Below the pieces are notes generated by a model that had not been told where the DNA came from, made no database searches, and saw only the letters and a program-made list of their open reading frames with translations. Below, piece after piece: positions 17,590 through 24,805 of a stretch of DNA of 43,038 nt (position 1 is its first letter; the number at the start of each line of letters is the position of its first letter). This stretch comes from Verrucomicrobia bacterium 12-59-8 (GTDB lineage Bacteria; Verrucomicrobiota; Verrucomicrobiae; Verrucomicrobiales; Verrucomicrobiaceae). The position numbers and the translations under genes are program-made. The DNA is taken from positions 1 to 43,038 of the forward strand of contig NCCR01000036.1 of the NCBI GenBank assembly GCA_002279765.1. Reading direction: 5' to 3'.

Positions 17590-17763
17590 ATGCATCCAGA
17601 TGCCAGTGCCCGGCAGTTTGCCGAGCGAGATCTCACGGCCTTTTTGCTGAACGCACTTCAGCGCGAGCATCCTGAGTGGGTGCAGGCGGATGGCGACTGC
17701 CCCTCATGCCGGGACTACGCCGCCAAACTGCAAACCATCCTCCCACAGCAGTCACCGGCATAG
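17590..17763 (+). CDS. 57-residue CPSC-motif miniprotein
   Basis: An ATG at 17590 opens 57 codons ending in TAG at 17761-17763. The protein starts MHPDASARQFAERDLTAFLL, continues through LQREHPEWVQADGDC and has CPSCRDYAAKLQ after it. The composition is that of a real protein (amphipathic helix, then a cysteine knuckle). The two cysteines in DCPSCRDY could bind a metal or be redox-active. It lies 27 bp after DUF5069 on the same strand, so it is probably co-transcribed. No homologue is recognised. Confidence 0.55.
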   Translation: MHPDASARQFAERDLTAFLLNALQREHPEWVQADGDCPSCRDYAAKLQTILPQQSPA

Positions 17764-17861
17764 CTCGCCCTAGGGCATGCAGCGCCACGCATTTCCCCCC
17801 ACGTCGCATTCAGCGGCGTGAGGAAACCCAACAAACCCAAGACAAAAAGACAGATACGAAC

Positions 17862-18863
17862 ATGAAAACAAGACGCCAGACCATCACAGCCATCGCGCTG
17901 ATTGCCGCATCCACCTTCATGGGTGACGTGGCCCATGCTGCCAAGCCCGAGAAACAGGCGATGAACGCCGAAGCACATCCCATCACGTTCGGGACCGTCA
18001 AGGTTGACGGACTGAACATTGCCTTCCGCGAGGCGGGCAATCCTGCAAATCCCAAGATCGTGCTGCTGCACGGCTTCCCTGCGGGATCGCATCAATACCG
18101 TGACCTGATCCGGTCGCTCTCGGACACCTTCCATGTGATTGCTCCCGATTATCCGGGTTTTGGTCTCAGCGACATGCCTGATCCAGCGACCTACAGCTAT
18201 TCATTCGATGGCATCTCCGACATTGTGGAGCACTTCCTGAAGCTCAAAGGCTTCGATCATTACGGGCTGTTTGTTCAGGACTACGGCGGTCCGGTGGGAT
18301 TCAGAATTGCAGGGCGCAATCCTGCGGCACTCGACTGGCTGATCGTCCAGAACTCCAACGCCTATGAAGTGGGATTCACCCCAGCGTGGGATGGCTTTCG
18401 TGGCGCACTTTGGAAAAACCGGTCGGCGGAAACTGAGAAGCCACTGGCAGGATTTCTCACCCACGACGCCATCAAAGGCATCTACCTTCATGGTGCAAAA
18501 AACCCGGATCTCATCAGCCCTGACAACTGGGAGTATGATTCCGCCTTCATGCAGAGGCCGAACGCCGTGCGCGTGAATCTGGATCTGTTCTATGACTACC
18601 GCAAAAACGTCGCGCTCTATCCAGTGTGGCAGGAGTTTCTACAGAAGAACCAGCCGAAGACCCTCATCTTCTGGGGCCAGTCAGATGTGTTCTTCACGCC
18701 TGAAGGCGGAGAGGCCTACCTGAAAGATCTGCCCAATGCTGAAATGCACCGGCTTGAGGCGGGACATTTTGCGGTCGAGGATCATCTCGACTTCATCTCC
18801 GCGAAAATGCACCGCTTCTACAGCGAGAAAGTGACTGGCCGCATGATGAGTGCGAAAAAATAA
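17862..18863 (+). CDS. Exported alpha/beta hydrolase, haloalkane dehalogenase/epoxide hydrolase-like
   Basis: A 333-residue protein. The ATG at 17862 gives a signal peptide with twin arginines (MKTRRQTITAIALIAA, cleavage near AHAA at residues 24-27). The alpha/beta-hydrolase core has the oxyanion HGFP at 70-73, the nucleophile Asp140 in VQDYGGPVG, WGQSD late in the protein, and the catalytic His302 in AGHFAVED. An aspartate nucleophile with DYGG is typical of haloalkane dehalogenases and epoxide hydrolases rather than esterases. The upstream part of the frame is not used. Homologues are often cytoplasmic, so the export signal is a point of interest. The next gene follows 62 bp later. Confidence 0.85.
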   Translation: MKTRRQTITAIALIAASTFMGDVAHAAKPEKQAMNAEAHPITFGTVKVDGLNIAFREAGNPANPKIVLLHGFPAGSHQYRDLIRSLSDTFHVIAPDYPGFGLSDMPDPATYSYSFDGISDIVEHFLKLKGFDHYGLFVQDYGGPVGFRIAGRNPAALDWLIVQNSNAYEVGFTPAWDGFRGALWKNRSAETEKPLAGFLTHDAIKGIYLHGAKNPDLISPDNWEYDSAFMQRPNAVRVNLDLFYDYRKNVALYPVWQEFLQKNQPKTLIFWGQSDVFFTPEGGEAYLKDLPNAEMHRLEAGHFAVEDHLDFISAKMHRFYSEKVTGRMMSAKK

Positions 18864-18878
18864 CCCCCTGATCTGAAT

Positions 18879-18899
18879 CCGCCCGGAAGGACCGGGCGG
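18879..18899 (+). terminator. GC-rich hairpin between hydrolase and FMN reductase genes
   Basis: CCGCCCGG (18879-18886) and CCGGGCGG (18892-18899) form an 8-bp stem with an AAGGA loop. It sits 16 bp after the hydrolase stop. No T-tract follows, so it may be an attenuator or an mRNA-stabilising structure rather than a true rho-independent terminator. Confidence 0.35.
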
Positions 18900-18925
18900 G
18901 CAAAATCCTTTCACAAAAACTTCAT

Positions 18926-19471
18926 ATGCGTCTCCTCACCCTCTGCGGAAGCCTTCGATCTCATTCATCCAACCGGGAGATGCTCCGCGCCTTCGAACGT
19001 CTGGCTCCTGCGGAAATGACGTTCGAACACTTTGAACGATTGGGTGACCTCCCACATTTCAATCCCGATTTGGATAATGACACCGCGTTGCCGCATGAAG
19101 CCGCAGAATGGCGCAGAGCGGTTGGAGCAGCCGACGTCATGCTGATCTCGACACCGGAATATGCGCATGGCCTTCCCGGCTCATTCAAGAATGCGCTGGA
19201 CTGGCTGGTGAGTGATCCCGCGTTTGCCGGCAAATGCATCGTGATCCTGAGTGCGGCACGTGGCTCGACCTGGGCGCAAGAATCGCTGCGTGAGGTGCTG
19301 CGGACCATGTCGGCAAGGATCATCGAGGACGCATCGGTTTCCCTGCCACTGGGTTCAAACAAAGTGGACGTGGAGTCCATTTTGGCGCAGGACGATTTGC
19401 GGACAATTCTGCTTCGCAGCTGCCAGGCACTGATGGTCGGTTTCAACGAGCCTGACCTGCTTCAATCTTAA
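18926..19471 (+). CDS. NADPH-dependent FMN reductase
   Basis: A 181-residue flavodoxin-fold protein of the NADPH-dependent FMN reductase (SsuE/ChrR-like) family. The phosphate-binding loop GSLRSHSSN is at about residues 8-16, and TPEYAHGLPGSFKNALDWL is the family's second flavin-binding and dimer-contact motif. It should bind FMN and reduce flavin, quinones or similar acceptors with NAD(P)H in the cytoplasm. It is downstream of a dehalogenase-like hydrolase and 19 bp before a sigma factor gene, which suggests a stress or detoxification unit. Confidence 0.88.
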   Translation: MRLLTLCGSLRSHSSNREMLRAFERLAPAEMTFEHFERLGDLPHFNPDLDNDTALPHEAAEWRRAVGAADVMLISTPEYAHGLPGSFKNALDWLVSDPAFAGKCIVILSAARGSTWAQESLREVLRTMSARIIEDASVSLPLGSNKVDVESILAQDDLRTILLRSCQALMVGFNEPDLLQS

Positions 19472-19490
19472 CCACTGGGCAAACACCACC

Positions 19491-20078
19491 ATGTCTCCAC
19501 GCCCAGCATACCCTCCATGCACACCGCACCTTCTCGCAGATCTTCCGGACTTTGAGCAGATCGTGGATGCCCACTACACAGGTCTTTACAGGTTTGCCAT
19601 GAGCATGTGCAGGCAGGAGGCCACGGCTCAAGATCTCGTGCAGCAAACCTTTCTGCAATGGGCCCGAAAGGGAACGACTCTCCGCGATACGGCCAAGGTC
19701 AAAACATGGCTCTTCACCACCCTTTATCACGAGTACCTCGGCATCGCCCGACGCGAGAAAAAATATGAGCACGTTGAGTTTGAGCCTGATCTGCATGGCA
19801 GCACTCAAGACGAAGACAATGCCGTCCAGCCGCGTGTGGACAATGTCACCCTAGAGCTGGCCCTGAATCAGCTCGATCCCAATTACCGTGCTCCTCTGGT
19901 GCTTTTCTATCTTCAGGAACTCTCATACCGAGACATCGCGGAGACGCTCAGAGTTCCCATCGGCACGGTGATGTCACGCCTCTCACGCGCCAAAAACGCA
20001 CTGCGGGCCATCCTTATTCGGATCGAAGAAGCTGCTGCTCTTCAGATCCATGAATTCGTGGCGCACTCGAACCCGTAA
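19491..20078 (+). CDS. ECF-type RNA polymerase sigma factor without an adjacent anti-sigma
   Basis: A 195-residue sigma-70 family factor. Region 2 is visible in YRFAMSMCRQEATAQDLVQQ (core binding and -10 recognition) and region 4 in LSYRDIAETLRVPIGTVMS (helix-turn-helix for -35 recognition). Between them lies a short acidic linker; no region 3. Most ECF factors are followed by an anti-sigma gene; here the next gene is a convergent LysR regulator 6 bp downstream, and the preceding gene is the FMN reductase 19 bp upstream. It may be controlled through transcription of this operon or by an unlinked anti-sigma. Translation starts at ATG 19491. Confidence 0.88.
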   Translation: MSPRPAYPPCTPHLLADLPDFEQIVDAHYTGLYRFAMSMCRQEATAQDLVQQTFLQWARKGTTLRDTAKVKTWLFTTLYHEYLGIARREKKYEHVEFEPDLHGSTQDEDNAVQPRVDNVTLELALNQLDPNYRAPLVLFYLQELSYRDIAETLRVPIGTVMSRLSRAKNALRAILIRIEEAAALQIHEFVAHSNP

Positions 20079-20084
20079 TGCGGC

Positions 20085-20981
20085 TCAGGCATTCATGTCT
20101 GCGGCAACCTGCTTCAATGCCTCGACCAAAGCGCGTGTGGATGCGGAGGCGCGGCCTTTCTGCCAGAGGACGATGAAGTCCCAGCGGGCTTTTTCATCGC
20201 TGACCGGCACAAAGGTCACGCCGGGATGTTGCAATTTTTCAAAGTAGCCGGGCAGCAGTGTTACGCCTGACTCGGAGACGACTTGCGAGAACACATTGGT
20301 GATGCCATCCACGACGACGACGAAGCGCGGCTTGAACCCGGCTGACTTGCACAGGGCAGTCGCCCAGCGATTGCGTCCCGGCACCTGATCTTCATCCACG
20401 CCGATGAAGTCACGGCCCTTCAGCTCTTTGAGTGTGATGTTTTTGCGCGCCGCGAGAGGGTCGCTATCGGCCACGGCAACGCAGACATGGAGAGAGCAGA
20501 GCCTAGCGCTGTGAAACTCACTTGCCGCCGTCACACCTTCTTGCCCAATGAGCGCGAAATCGAGCTCCCCTGCACGCAGTCCGTCGATCTGCTCGCGCGG
20601 GGACATGTCATGGAGTTTCAGCTTCACCTCCGGCTGAGACTTGCGCAGCTTTGCTAGAGCGGGAGTGAGCATGCTCTGCGCAGCGGAAAGCAGGTAGCCC
20701 ACGCGCAGTTCGGAGCGCTCGCCACGTGCCTGACGGCGAAGTTCCGCCAATGCGGTATCATAGCCTTCTACCAGTGGGCGCATGGCCTTGACGAGCGCAT
20801 GGCCGAGACCCGTGGGTTTCACACCGCTTGTTTCGCGCTCCAGCAGCTTGCCGCCGAGTTCGTTTTCCAGCGCCTGCATCTGGCGGCTCAGCGCAGGCTG
20901 GGTGATGCGCAGCCGTACCGCAGCGCGGTTGACGCTGCCTTCTTCGATCACGGTGAGCAGGGCTCTGATGCGGTCCATCAT
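20085..20981 (-). CDS. LysR-type transcriptional regulator
   Basis: A ~298-residue LTTR. The N-terminal winged helix-turn-helix is clear (SVNRAAVRLRITQPALSRQ, then ALENELGGKLLERE). The rest is the periplasmic-binding-protein-like effector domain; segments such as LRVGYLLSAAQSMLTPALAK and GELDFALIG are typical. Two starts are possible: 21008 or the MMDRIRALL start at 20981. I prefer 20981 because family homology starts there and because the TATGC-N7-GCATA dyad (20993-21009) then lies upstream rather than inside the gene. It is divergent from the dsrE-like gene and convergent with the sigma gene, an arrangement typical of a local activator with autoregulation. Confidence 0.92.
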   Translation of the reverse strand: MMDRIRALLTVIEEGSVNRAAVRLRITQPALSRQMQALENELGGKLLERETSGVKPTGLGHALVKAMRPLVEGYDTALAELRRQARGERSELRVGYLLSAAQSMLTPALAKLRKSQPEVKLKLHDMSPREQIDGLRAGELDFALIGQEGVTAASEFHSARLCSLHVCVAVADSDPLAARKNITLKELKGRDFIGVDEDQVPGRNRWATALCKSAGFKPRFVVVVDGITNVFSQVVSESGVTLLPGYFEKLQHPGVTFVPVSDEKARWDFIVLWQKGRASASTRALVEALKQVAADMNA

Positions 20982-20992
20982 GCCGCCGAGGG

Positions 20993-21035
20993 TATGCGCA
21001 TCTGGCATAACGGCAACAGGGAACCGGCATTACCC
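20993..21035. promoter_or_regulatory. Putative LysR-type operator, copy B, between lysR and dsrE-like genes
   Basis: TATGC (20993-20997), seven bases, GCATA (21005-21009) repeats the dyad found at 17045-17061. CGGCATTACCC (21025-21035) follows at the same spacing as in copy A. The T-N11-A core and the position in a divergent lysR intergenic region match the classic LTTR autoregulatory site. It is 75 bp before the dsrE-like start. Confidence 0.55.
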
Positions 21036-21109
21036 ACCATCCCACGGATAGCGCAGTCTTCACTTGCTCCAGAAAGAGCTGAACCAAACCCACAAACCAC
21101 ACCCCTCCT

Positions 21110-21481
21110 ATGAAACTCGCAATCATCATCACCTCAGATCCTAAAAGCGGCGAAGAAGCCCTCGGCCGTGCCTTCAATGCTCTCGCTCTCGCAGCGGAAG
21201 CCCAGGCGAAGAACGACGAAGTCAATGTCGTGTTCGCCGGCACCGGCACCCGCTGGCCTGCCGAACTCACGAAGCCCACACATCCGGCACACGGACTTTA
21301 CGATGCCGTGCGTCCAGTCATCACCGGTGCCTCCTGTGGCTGCTCCGCTGTCTTTGGTGCGACGAAGGAAGTCGAAGCCTGTGGCCTGCCTGAAATCAAA
21401 GATCATGCACTGGCTGGAACTCCTGGGCTGGCTAGCATCCGCCGTTATCTGGCCGAAGGCTGGCAGACACTCGTATTCTGA
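21110..21481 (+). CDS. DsrE family protein
   Basis: A 123-residue cytoplasmic DsrE/DsrF-like alpha/beta protein. It starts MKLAIIITSDPKSGEEALGR and contains VNVVFAGTGTRWPAEL, both typical of the family. Cysteines occur in ASCGCSAVFGA (about 75-85); DsrE-like proteins use a conserved cysteine to pass sulfur, but whether this CGC pair is the equivalent is uncertain. It is the first gene of a four-gene run (DsrE, PNPOx-like, SnoaL-like, SDR), divergent from the LysR regulator, and probably under its control. Confidence 0.82.
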   Translation: MKLAIIITSDPKSGEEALGRAFNALALAAEAQAKNDEVNVVFAGTGTRWPAELTKPTHPAHGLYDAVRPVITGASCGCSAVFGATKEVEACGLPEIKDHALAGTPGLASIRRYLAEGWQTLVF

Positions 21482-21522
21482 TACCCCCCCTCATTCTCAG
21501 CAACCCCCGCCCCTCCTCGATT

Positions 21523-22128
21523 ATGGCCGACCGATTCATGCATACCGTGCTCACGCCTGCTGTCTTCGAGGCGGAGCGTCACTACTATGGGCGGACCTAT
21601 CCCGCCTTTGACTCCATGCCTGAGCGTGATGCGCTCACCGCAGCGGAGGCTGCGTTCATCTCCGAACGCGACTCATTTTACATGGCCACCATCACGGAAA
21701 ATGGCTGGCCGTATCTCCAGCATCGTGGCGGAGCGAAGGGCTTCCTGCGCGTCACCGGACCGAATGAATTGATGTTCGCCGATCACGGTGGCAACCGCCA
21801 GATGATCAGTGTGGGCAGCCTCGCGAAGACGGATCGCGTCAGTCTCTTTCTCATGGACTACCCAGCCCGTGAGCGCTTGAAGATTCTCGGCCACGCCAAG
21901 GTGCTGGATGCGCGTGAGCATCCCGATCTCGTTGCCAAGATCGCCCCACCGGGTGGGCATGCGGCCAAGGTCGAGCGCATCTTTGTCATCGACGTTTTAT
22001 CCTATGACTGGAACTGCCCCAAATTCATCACTCCGCGCTTCACCGCTGCCGAGGTGCAAGATGCTGTCGCGCCGCTGAAGGCGCGCATTGCTGAACTCGA
22101 ATCCCAACTCAAACTCCAAACACCATGA
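21523..22128 (+). CDS. Pyridoxamine 5'-phosphate oxidase-like FMN-binding protein
   Basis: A 201-residue split-barrel flavin-binding protein. The segment [20 protein letters not shown] is the family's first strands, followed by [11 protein letters not shown] and [15 protein letters not shown], which would line the FMN site. It is not biosynthetic PdxH; these stand-alone proteins act as general flavin or F420-type oxidoreductases or stress proteins. A short coiled-coil-like C-terminus ([15 protein letters not shown]) may mediate dimerisation. Its stop overlaps the next start by 4 bp (ATGA at 22125-22128). Confidence 0.85.
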   Translation: MADRFMHTVLTPAVFEAERHYYGRTYPAFDSMPERDALTAAEAAFISERDSFYMATITENGWPYLQHRGGAKGFLRVTGPNELMFADHGGNRQMISVGSLAKTDRVSLFLMDYPARERLKILGHAKVLDAREHPDLVAKIAPPGGHAAKVERIFVIDVLSYDWNCPKFITPRFTAAEVQDAVAPLKARIAELESQLKLQTP

Positions 22129-22550
22129 ACCCACGCCCACCCCTGCCGCCTTTCACCGAAGTAACGGCGATCCAAAAAGTCCAGATGGCCGAAGATGCCT
22201 GGAACAGCCGCGATCCCGAGCGCGTCTCGCTCGCCTACACGCCCGACACCGAATGGCGCAACCGCGATGTCTTTCTCAACGGGCGCGCCGAGGTCGTCGA
22301 GTTCCTGAAATTGAAATGGGCGCGGGAATATGACTACCGTCTCAAAAAAACGCTCTGGGCCTTCACGGGAAACCGCATTGCCGTGCGCTTTGAATACGAG
22401 TGGCATGACGTTGCCGACCAGTGGTGGCGCAGCCATGGCAATGAGAACTGGCAATTTGATGAGAACGGCTACATGGCCAAGCGCTACGCCAGCATCAATG
22501 ATCAACCGATTCGCGAGGATGAGCGTAGGTTTCGGTGGGAGCGGGCCTGA
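22125..22550 (+). CDS. DUF1348 / SnoaL-like (NTF2 fold) protein
   Basis: A 141-residue protein of the DUF1348 branch of the NTF2-like superfamily. Diagnostic pieces are [45 protein letters not shown] and [14 protein letters not shown]. The fold is a cone-shaped alpha+beta barrel that binds small molecules or catalyses isomerisation and hydrolysis; for DUF1348 no firm reaction is known to me. Translation is coupled to the upstream PNPOx-like gene by a 4-bp overlap, so the two proteins probably act together. Confidence 0.88.
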   Translation: MNPRPPLPPFTEVTAIQKVQMAEDAWNSRDPERVSLAYTPDTEWRNRDVFLNGRAEVVEFLKLKWAREYDYRLKKTLWAFTGNRIAVRFEYEWHDVADQWWRSHGNENWQFDENGYMAKRYASINDQPIREDERRFRWERA

Positions 22551-22575
22551 TGGTCTGTGACCTCCATTTCTCTTC

Positions 22576-23262
22576 ATGCATCCTGTCATCCTCATCACCG
22601 GAGCCACGCGTGGCATTGGTTTCGCCGCCGCCACACAGCTCGCCACTCGTGGTGCGCAGGTTATCATCGCCAGTCGTGATGGAACACACGCCGCCGAAGC
22701 CGCTGCGCGAGTGGGCGGCGGTGTCGCTAGTGTGGAGCTCGACATCACGGATCATGCAAGCGTGGAAGCTGCGATGAAACAGGTCGAGGCGCAGTTTGGT
22801 CGGCTGGATGTATTGGCCAACAACTCCGCCATCCTGCTGGACCACTATCAGAGCCTGCTCGCACTCAAGCCCGAAGTGCTGCTGGAAACGCTGAACACGA
22901 ATGTGGTCGGCACGTTGCGGGTGTGTCAGGCGTTTGCGCCGCTGCTCGCCAAGTCCATTGCGCCGCGCATCGTCAATGTCTCCAGTGGCGCAGGCCAGCT
23001 CGATGGCGAGCCGCAGGCCTGGGCACCGGCTTATTGCATCAGCAAAACCGCGCTGAACATGCTCACCCAGCAGCTCACTGCGGCGTTGCCTGAGGTGATG
23101 GTCAACAGCATGTGCCCCGGCTGGTGCCGCACGGAGATGGGCGGCAGCGAGGCACCACGCACAGCGGACGAAGGCGCGGACACTATGACCTGGCTCGGGC
23201 TGGATGCGCCGTATGATCTACGTGGAAAGTTCGTTAAGGACCGCGCAGTGATTCCCTGGTGA
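22576..23262 (+). CDS. Short-chain dehydrogenase/reductase
   Basis: A 228-residue classical SDR. The NAD(P)-binding TGATRGIG is at 8-15, the structural motif NNS (in place of NNAG/NAG) near residue 82, the catalytic serine in VNVSSGAG, and the YxxxK pair in YCISKTALN. An Arg in SRDG after the second strand suggests NADP(H). It is similar to carbonyl reductase-like SDRs that reduce aldehydes and ketones. It is the last gene of the dsrE-like operon and is convergent with the following thioredoxin-like gene (1 bp apart). Confidence 0.92.
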   Translation: MHPVILITGATRGIGFAAATQLATRGAQVIIASRDGTHAAEAAARVGGGVASVELDITDHASVEAAMKQVEAQFGRLDVLANNSAILLDHYQSLLALKPEVLLETLNTNVVGTLRVCQAFAPLLAKSIAPRIVNVSSGAGQLDGEPQAWAPAYCISKTALNMLTQQLTAALPEVMVNSMCPGWCRTEMGGSEAPRTADEGADTMTWLGLDAPYDLRGKFVKDRAVIPW

Positions 23263-23263
23263 G

Positions 23264-24196
23264 TTATCTCTTGAGCTGCACCTGCTGTGATGACGTGAGA
23301 AAGTTCAGCGCCTTTGCCGGGTCGGTGCGAATCCAAGCATTCACCTTGGTGGCCTGGGCTGGTGAGAGCGTCAGCTTTTCCGCTGCAGTGCCTCCGAGCT
23401 GTTTTTTCTGATCGTCTGCGGGTGCCGTGCGGTAGCCGGAGATCTTGCCGACCCTGAGCCTTGAGGTCGTGGCGCTGGCGAGATCCGCTGCGGGCACCGA
23501 GACGGCATTCGCGCATTCCACCTTTTCCGCTGCGGCGATCAACTGTGGCAGTGAAATGAGCAGCGGGTCATATTTGACCAAGGTCACCTCATGTCCGGCC
23601 ATGAAGCCGGCCTCGGTAGTGATCACGCCGTTGATCTGGCCCAGCGCCATCTCGCCGGTCCAGAAGCAGTACATGGCAAACACGGCCTGCTTGAGTCGTG
23701 GCGACTGCTCAGCAGCCAGCAGTGTGAGGTAGGCGGGCACGGGCCGTTTCGCCTGCATCAGCGTCTCTATCATGCGCTCCGCGATACCTCCTGTCTCCCA
23801 CACCTGATCTTTGCGCGGGATGATGTCTTCTCCGTTTGCATTGAGAAAGCGCACCACCTGGTAGTTCCATGCCGGCTCGCCAAAACGCCGCATCACTTCA
23901 GCGTCTCGTCCGCCCTTGTTATTGTGGATGAGCAGCGGCGTGAACTCGGTCTCCACGGCCTCGACCAGCAGCGGATTGGACATCACATCACGGCCGAAAT
24001 GCTTGCAGCCTGCACAGCCGGGGATTTCCTGAAACAGGGCAAACACCGGCTTGCCAGTCTGCCCGCTGGAGGCCAGTGCGGTTTCCAGAATTCGGCTCCA
24101 ATGCACCTTTCCAGCCTCCTCAGGCTGTGCGGTGGTGCTGGCGGAGCAGGAAAGAGAAGGCAGCATGAGGGCGAGGGCGAAAAAGGCGGGCTTCAT
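23264..24196 (-). CDS. VPGUxxT-family thioredoxin-like protein, cysteine form, with MsrA-like second half
   Basis: A 310-residue lipoprotein-like protein; ATG at 24196 opens a signal with lipobox LPSLSC. The first half is thioredoxin-like: ALFQEIPGCAGCKHFGRDVM has IPGCAGC where selenoprotein relatives read VPGUxxT, so cysteine replaces selenocysteine and a second Cys replaces the Thr. The following segments (VRFLNANGEDIIPR, RPVPAYLTLLA) fit that family. The second half carries an MsrA-like piece, YCFWTGEMALGQINGV then AGFMAGHEVTLVKYDP, in which CFW corresponds to the MsrA catalytic GCFW. It is probably a periplasmic oxidoreductase; the reaction is unknown. Family naming is from memory. Confidence 0.75.
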   Translation of the reverse strand: MKPAFFALALMLPSLSCSASTTAQPEEAGKVHWSRILETALASSGQTGKPVFALFQEIPGCAGCKHFGRDVMSNPLLVEAVETEFTPLLIHNNKGGRDAEVMRRFGEPAWNYQVVRFLNANGEDIIPRKDQVWETGGIAERMIETLMQAKRPVPAYLTLLAAEQSPRLKQAVFAMYCFWTGEMALGQINGVITTEAGFMAGHEVTLVKYDPLLISLPQLIAAAEKVECANAVSVPAADLASATTSRLRVGKISGYRTAPADDQKKQLGGTAAEKLTLSPAQATKVNAWIRTDPAKALNFLTSSQQVQLKR

Positions 24197-24249
24197 ACTG
24201 GTGAGAGGCGGCATCCCGGAATTTATTTCACGAAAGACCTAGCCCGCCC

Positions 24250-24312
24250 AACGATCCCTCGGGGCGCACCAACCTCGCGGCCAAGCCCGAGTCCGCCAAG
24301 ATCAAAGCATGA
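24250..24312 (+). pseudogene. 3' stub of a lost sulfatase gene
   Basis: An in-frame stretch of 20 codons and a TGA (24310-24312) reads NDPSGRTNLAAKPESAKIKA. This has the sulfatase C-terminal pattern DP..(K/R)TNLAA..P seen in the intact neighbours (sulfatase 5 reads [13 protein letters not shown]). The frame has no start and no sulfatase sequence upstream of about 24250, where the DNA becomes the leader of the thioredoxin-like gene. It is most likely the relic of a deletion. Confidence 0.55.
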
Positions 24313-24356
24313 CGAGCCATTCAATCCGGACTCGGCGGGCGGCAAGGGTGAAGACT

Positions 24357-24765
24357 GGATCATGAAACTGCGCCTCGTCATCGAGCCCGAGGATCATCAT
24401 GAAGGCCTGGCTCAATTCGGGATGCTTTTCCGCCGCCGTGTAGCGCGGCGGTTTGCGCAGATTCAGGTTCAGCGCAAACAGGGAGGCGAGCAGCGCGGGG
24501 ATCGAATGCCCGAAACCCTTCTGCCGCAGATCGACCTCGCGCAGGCCGTTGAAGAACAGCAGGCCCGCACGCACGGCGGGGTGCTCGAACTCACGCATCA
24601 CAAACTCGATGGGCGACAGCGCCTGCACTTCCAGCAGCATGCACCCGAGGGCGCTCTGCTGCAGCGTGGCCAAACCACCGCCACATTCATGCCTGCACGC
24701 GCCGCATAGCAGGCGAGCACCAGGGCATTGTGCCCGGAGCCAAGAATGATGCCGTCGTAGTTCAT
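24357..24765 (-). pseudogene. Decayed phytoene dehydrogenase-like FAD oxidoreductase
   Basis: Two homologous pieces lie in different frames. From ATG 24765, MNYDGIILGSGHNALVLACY and then AARAGMNVAVV is the N-terminal FAD-binding fold of a phytoene dehydrogenase-like oxidoreductase; this frame then loses sense and stops. In the other frame, SPIEFVMREFEHPAVRAGLL followed by FFNGLREVDLRQKGFGH is from the middle of the same family, and KHPELSQAFMMILGLDDEAQFHD looks like a later segment. The parental protein would be about 500 residues, so large internal pieces are missing and a frameshift joins the rest. It begins 41 bp downstream of the cysN stop on the same strand. Confidence 0.65.
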
Positions 24766-24805
24766 GGTCACTTTGATAACGTGACCATGACACTGATCTC
24801 ACGCC

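Noticed and set aside
17764..17861. A third LysR-type dyad (ATGC...GCAT near 17777-17792)
   Set aside because: The spacer is 8 rather than 7 bases, so the T-N11-A rule fails, and CGGCATTACCC does not follow. Considered chance.
23980..24040. Possible selenocysteine site (VPGUxxT family)
   Set aside because: The codon at the expected place is TGC/TGT-type cysteine, not TGA, and no SECIS element is needed. It is a cysteine homologue.
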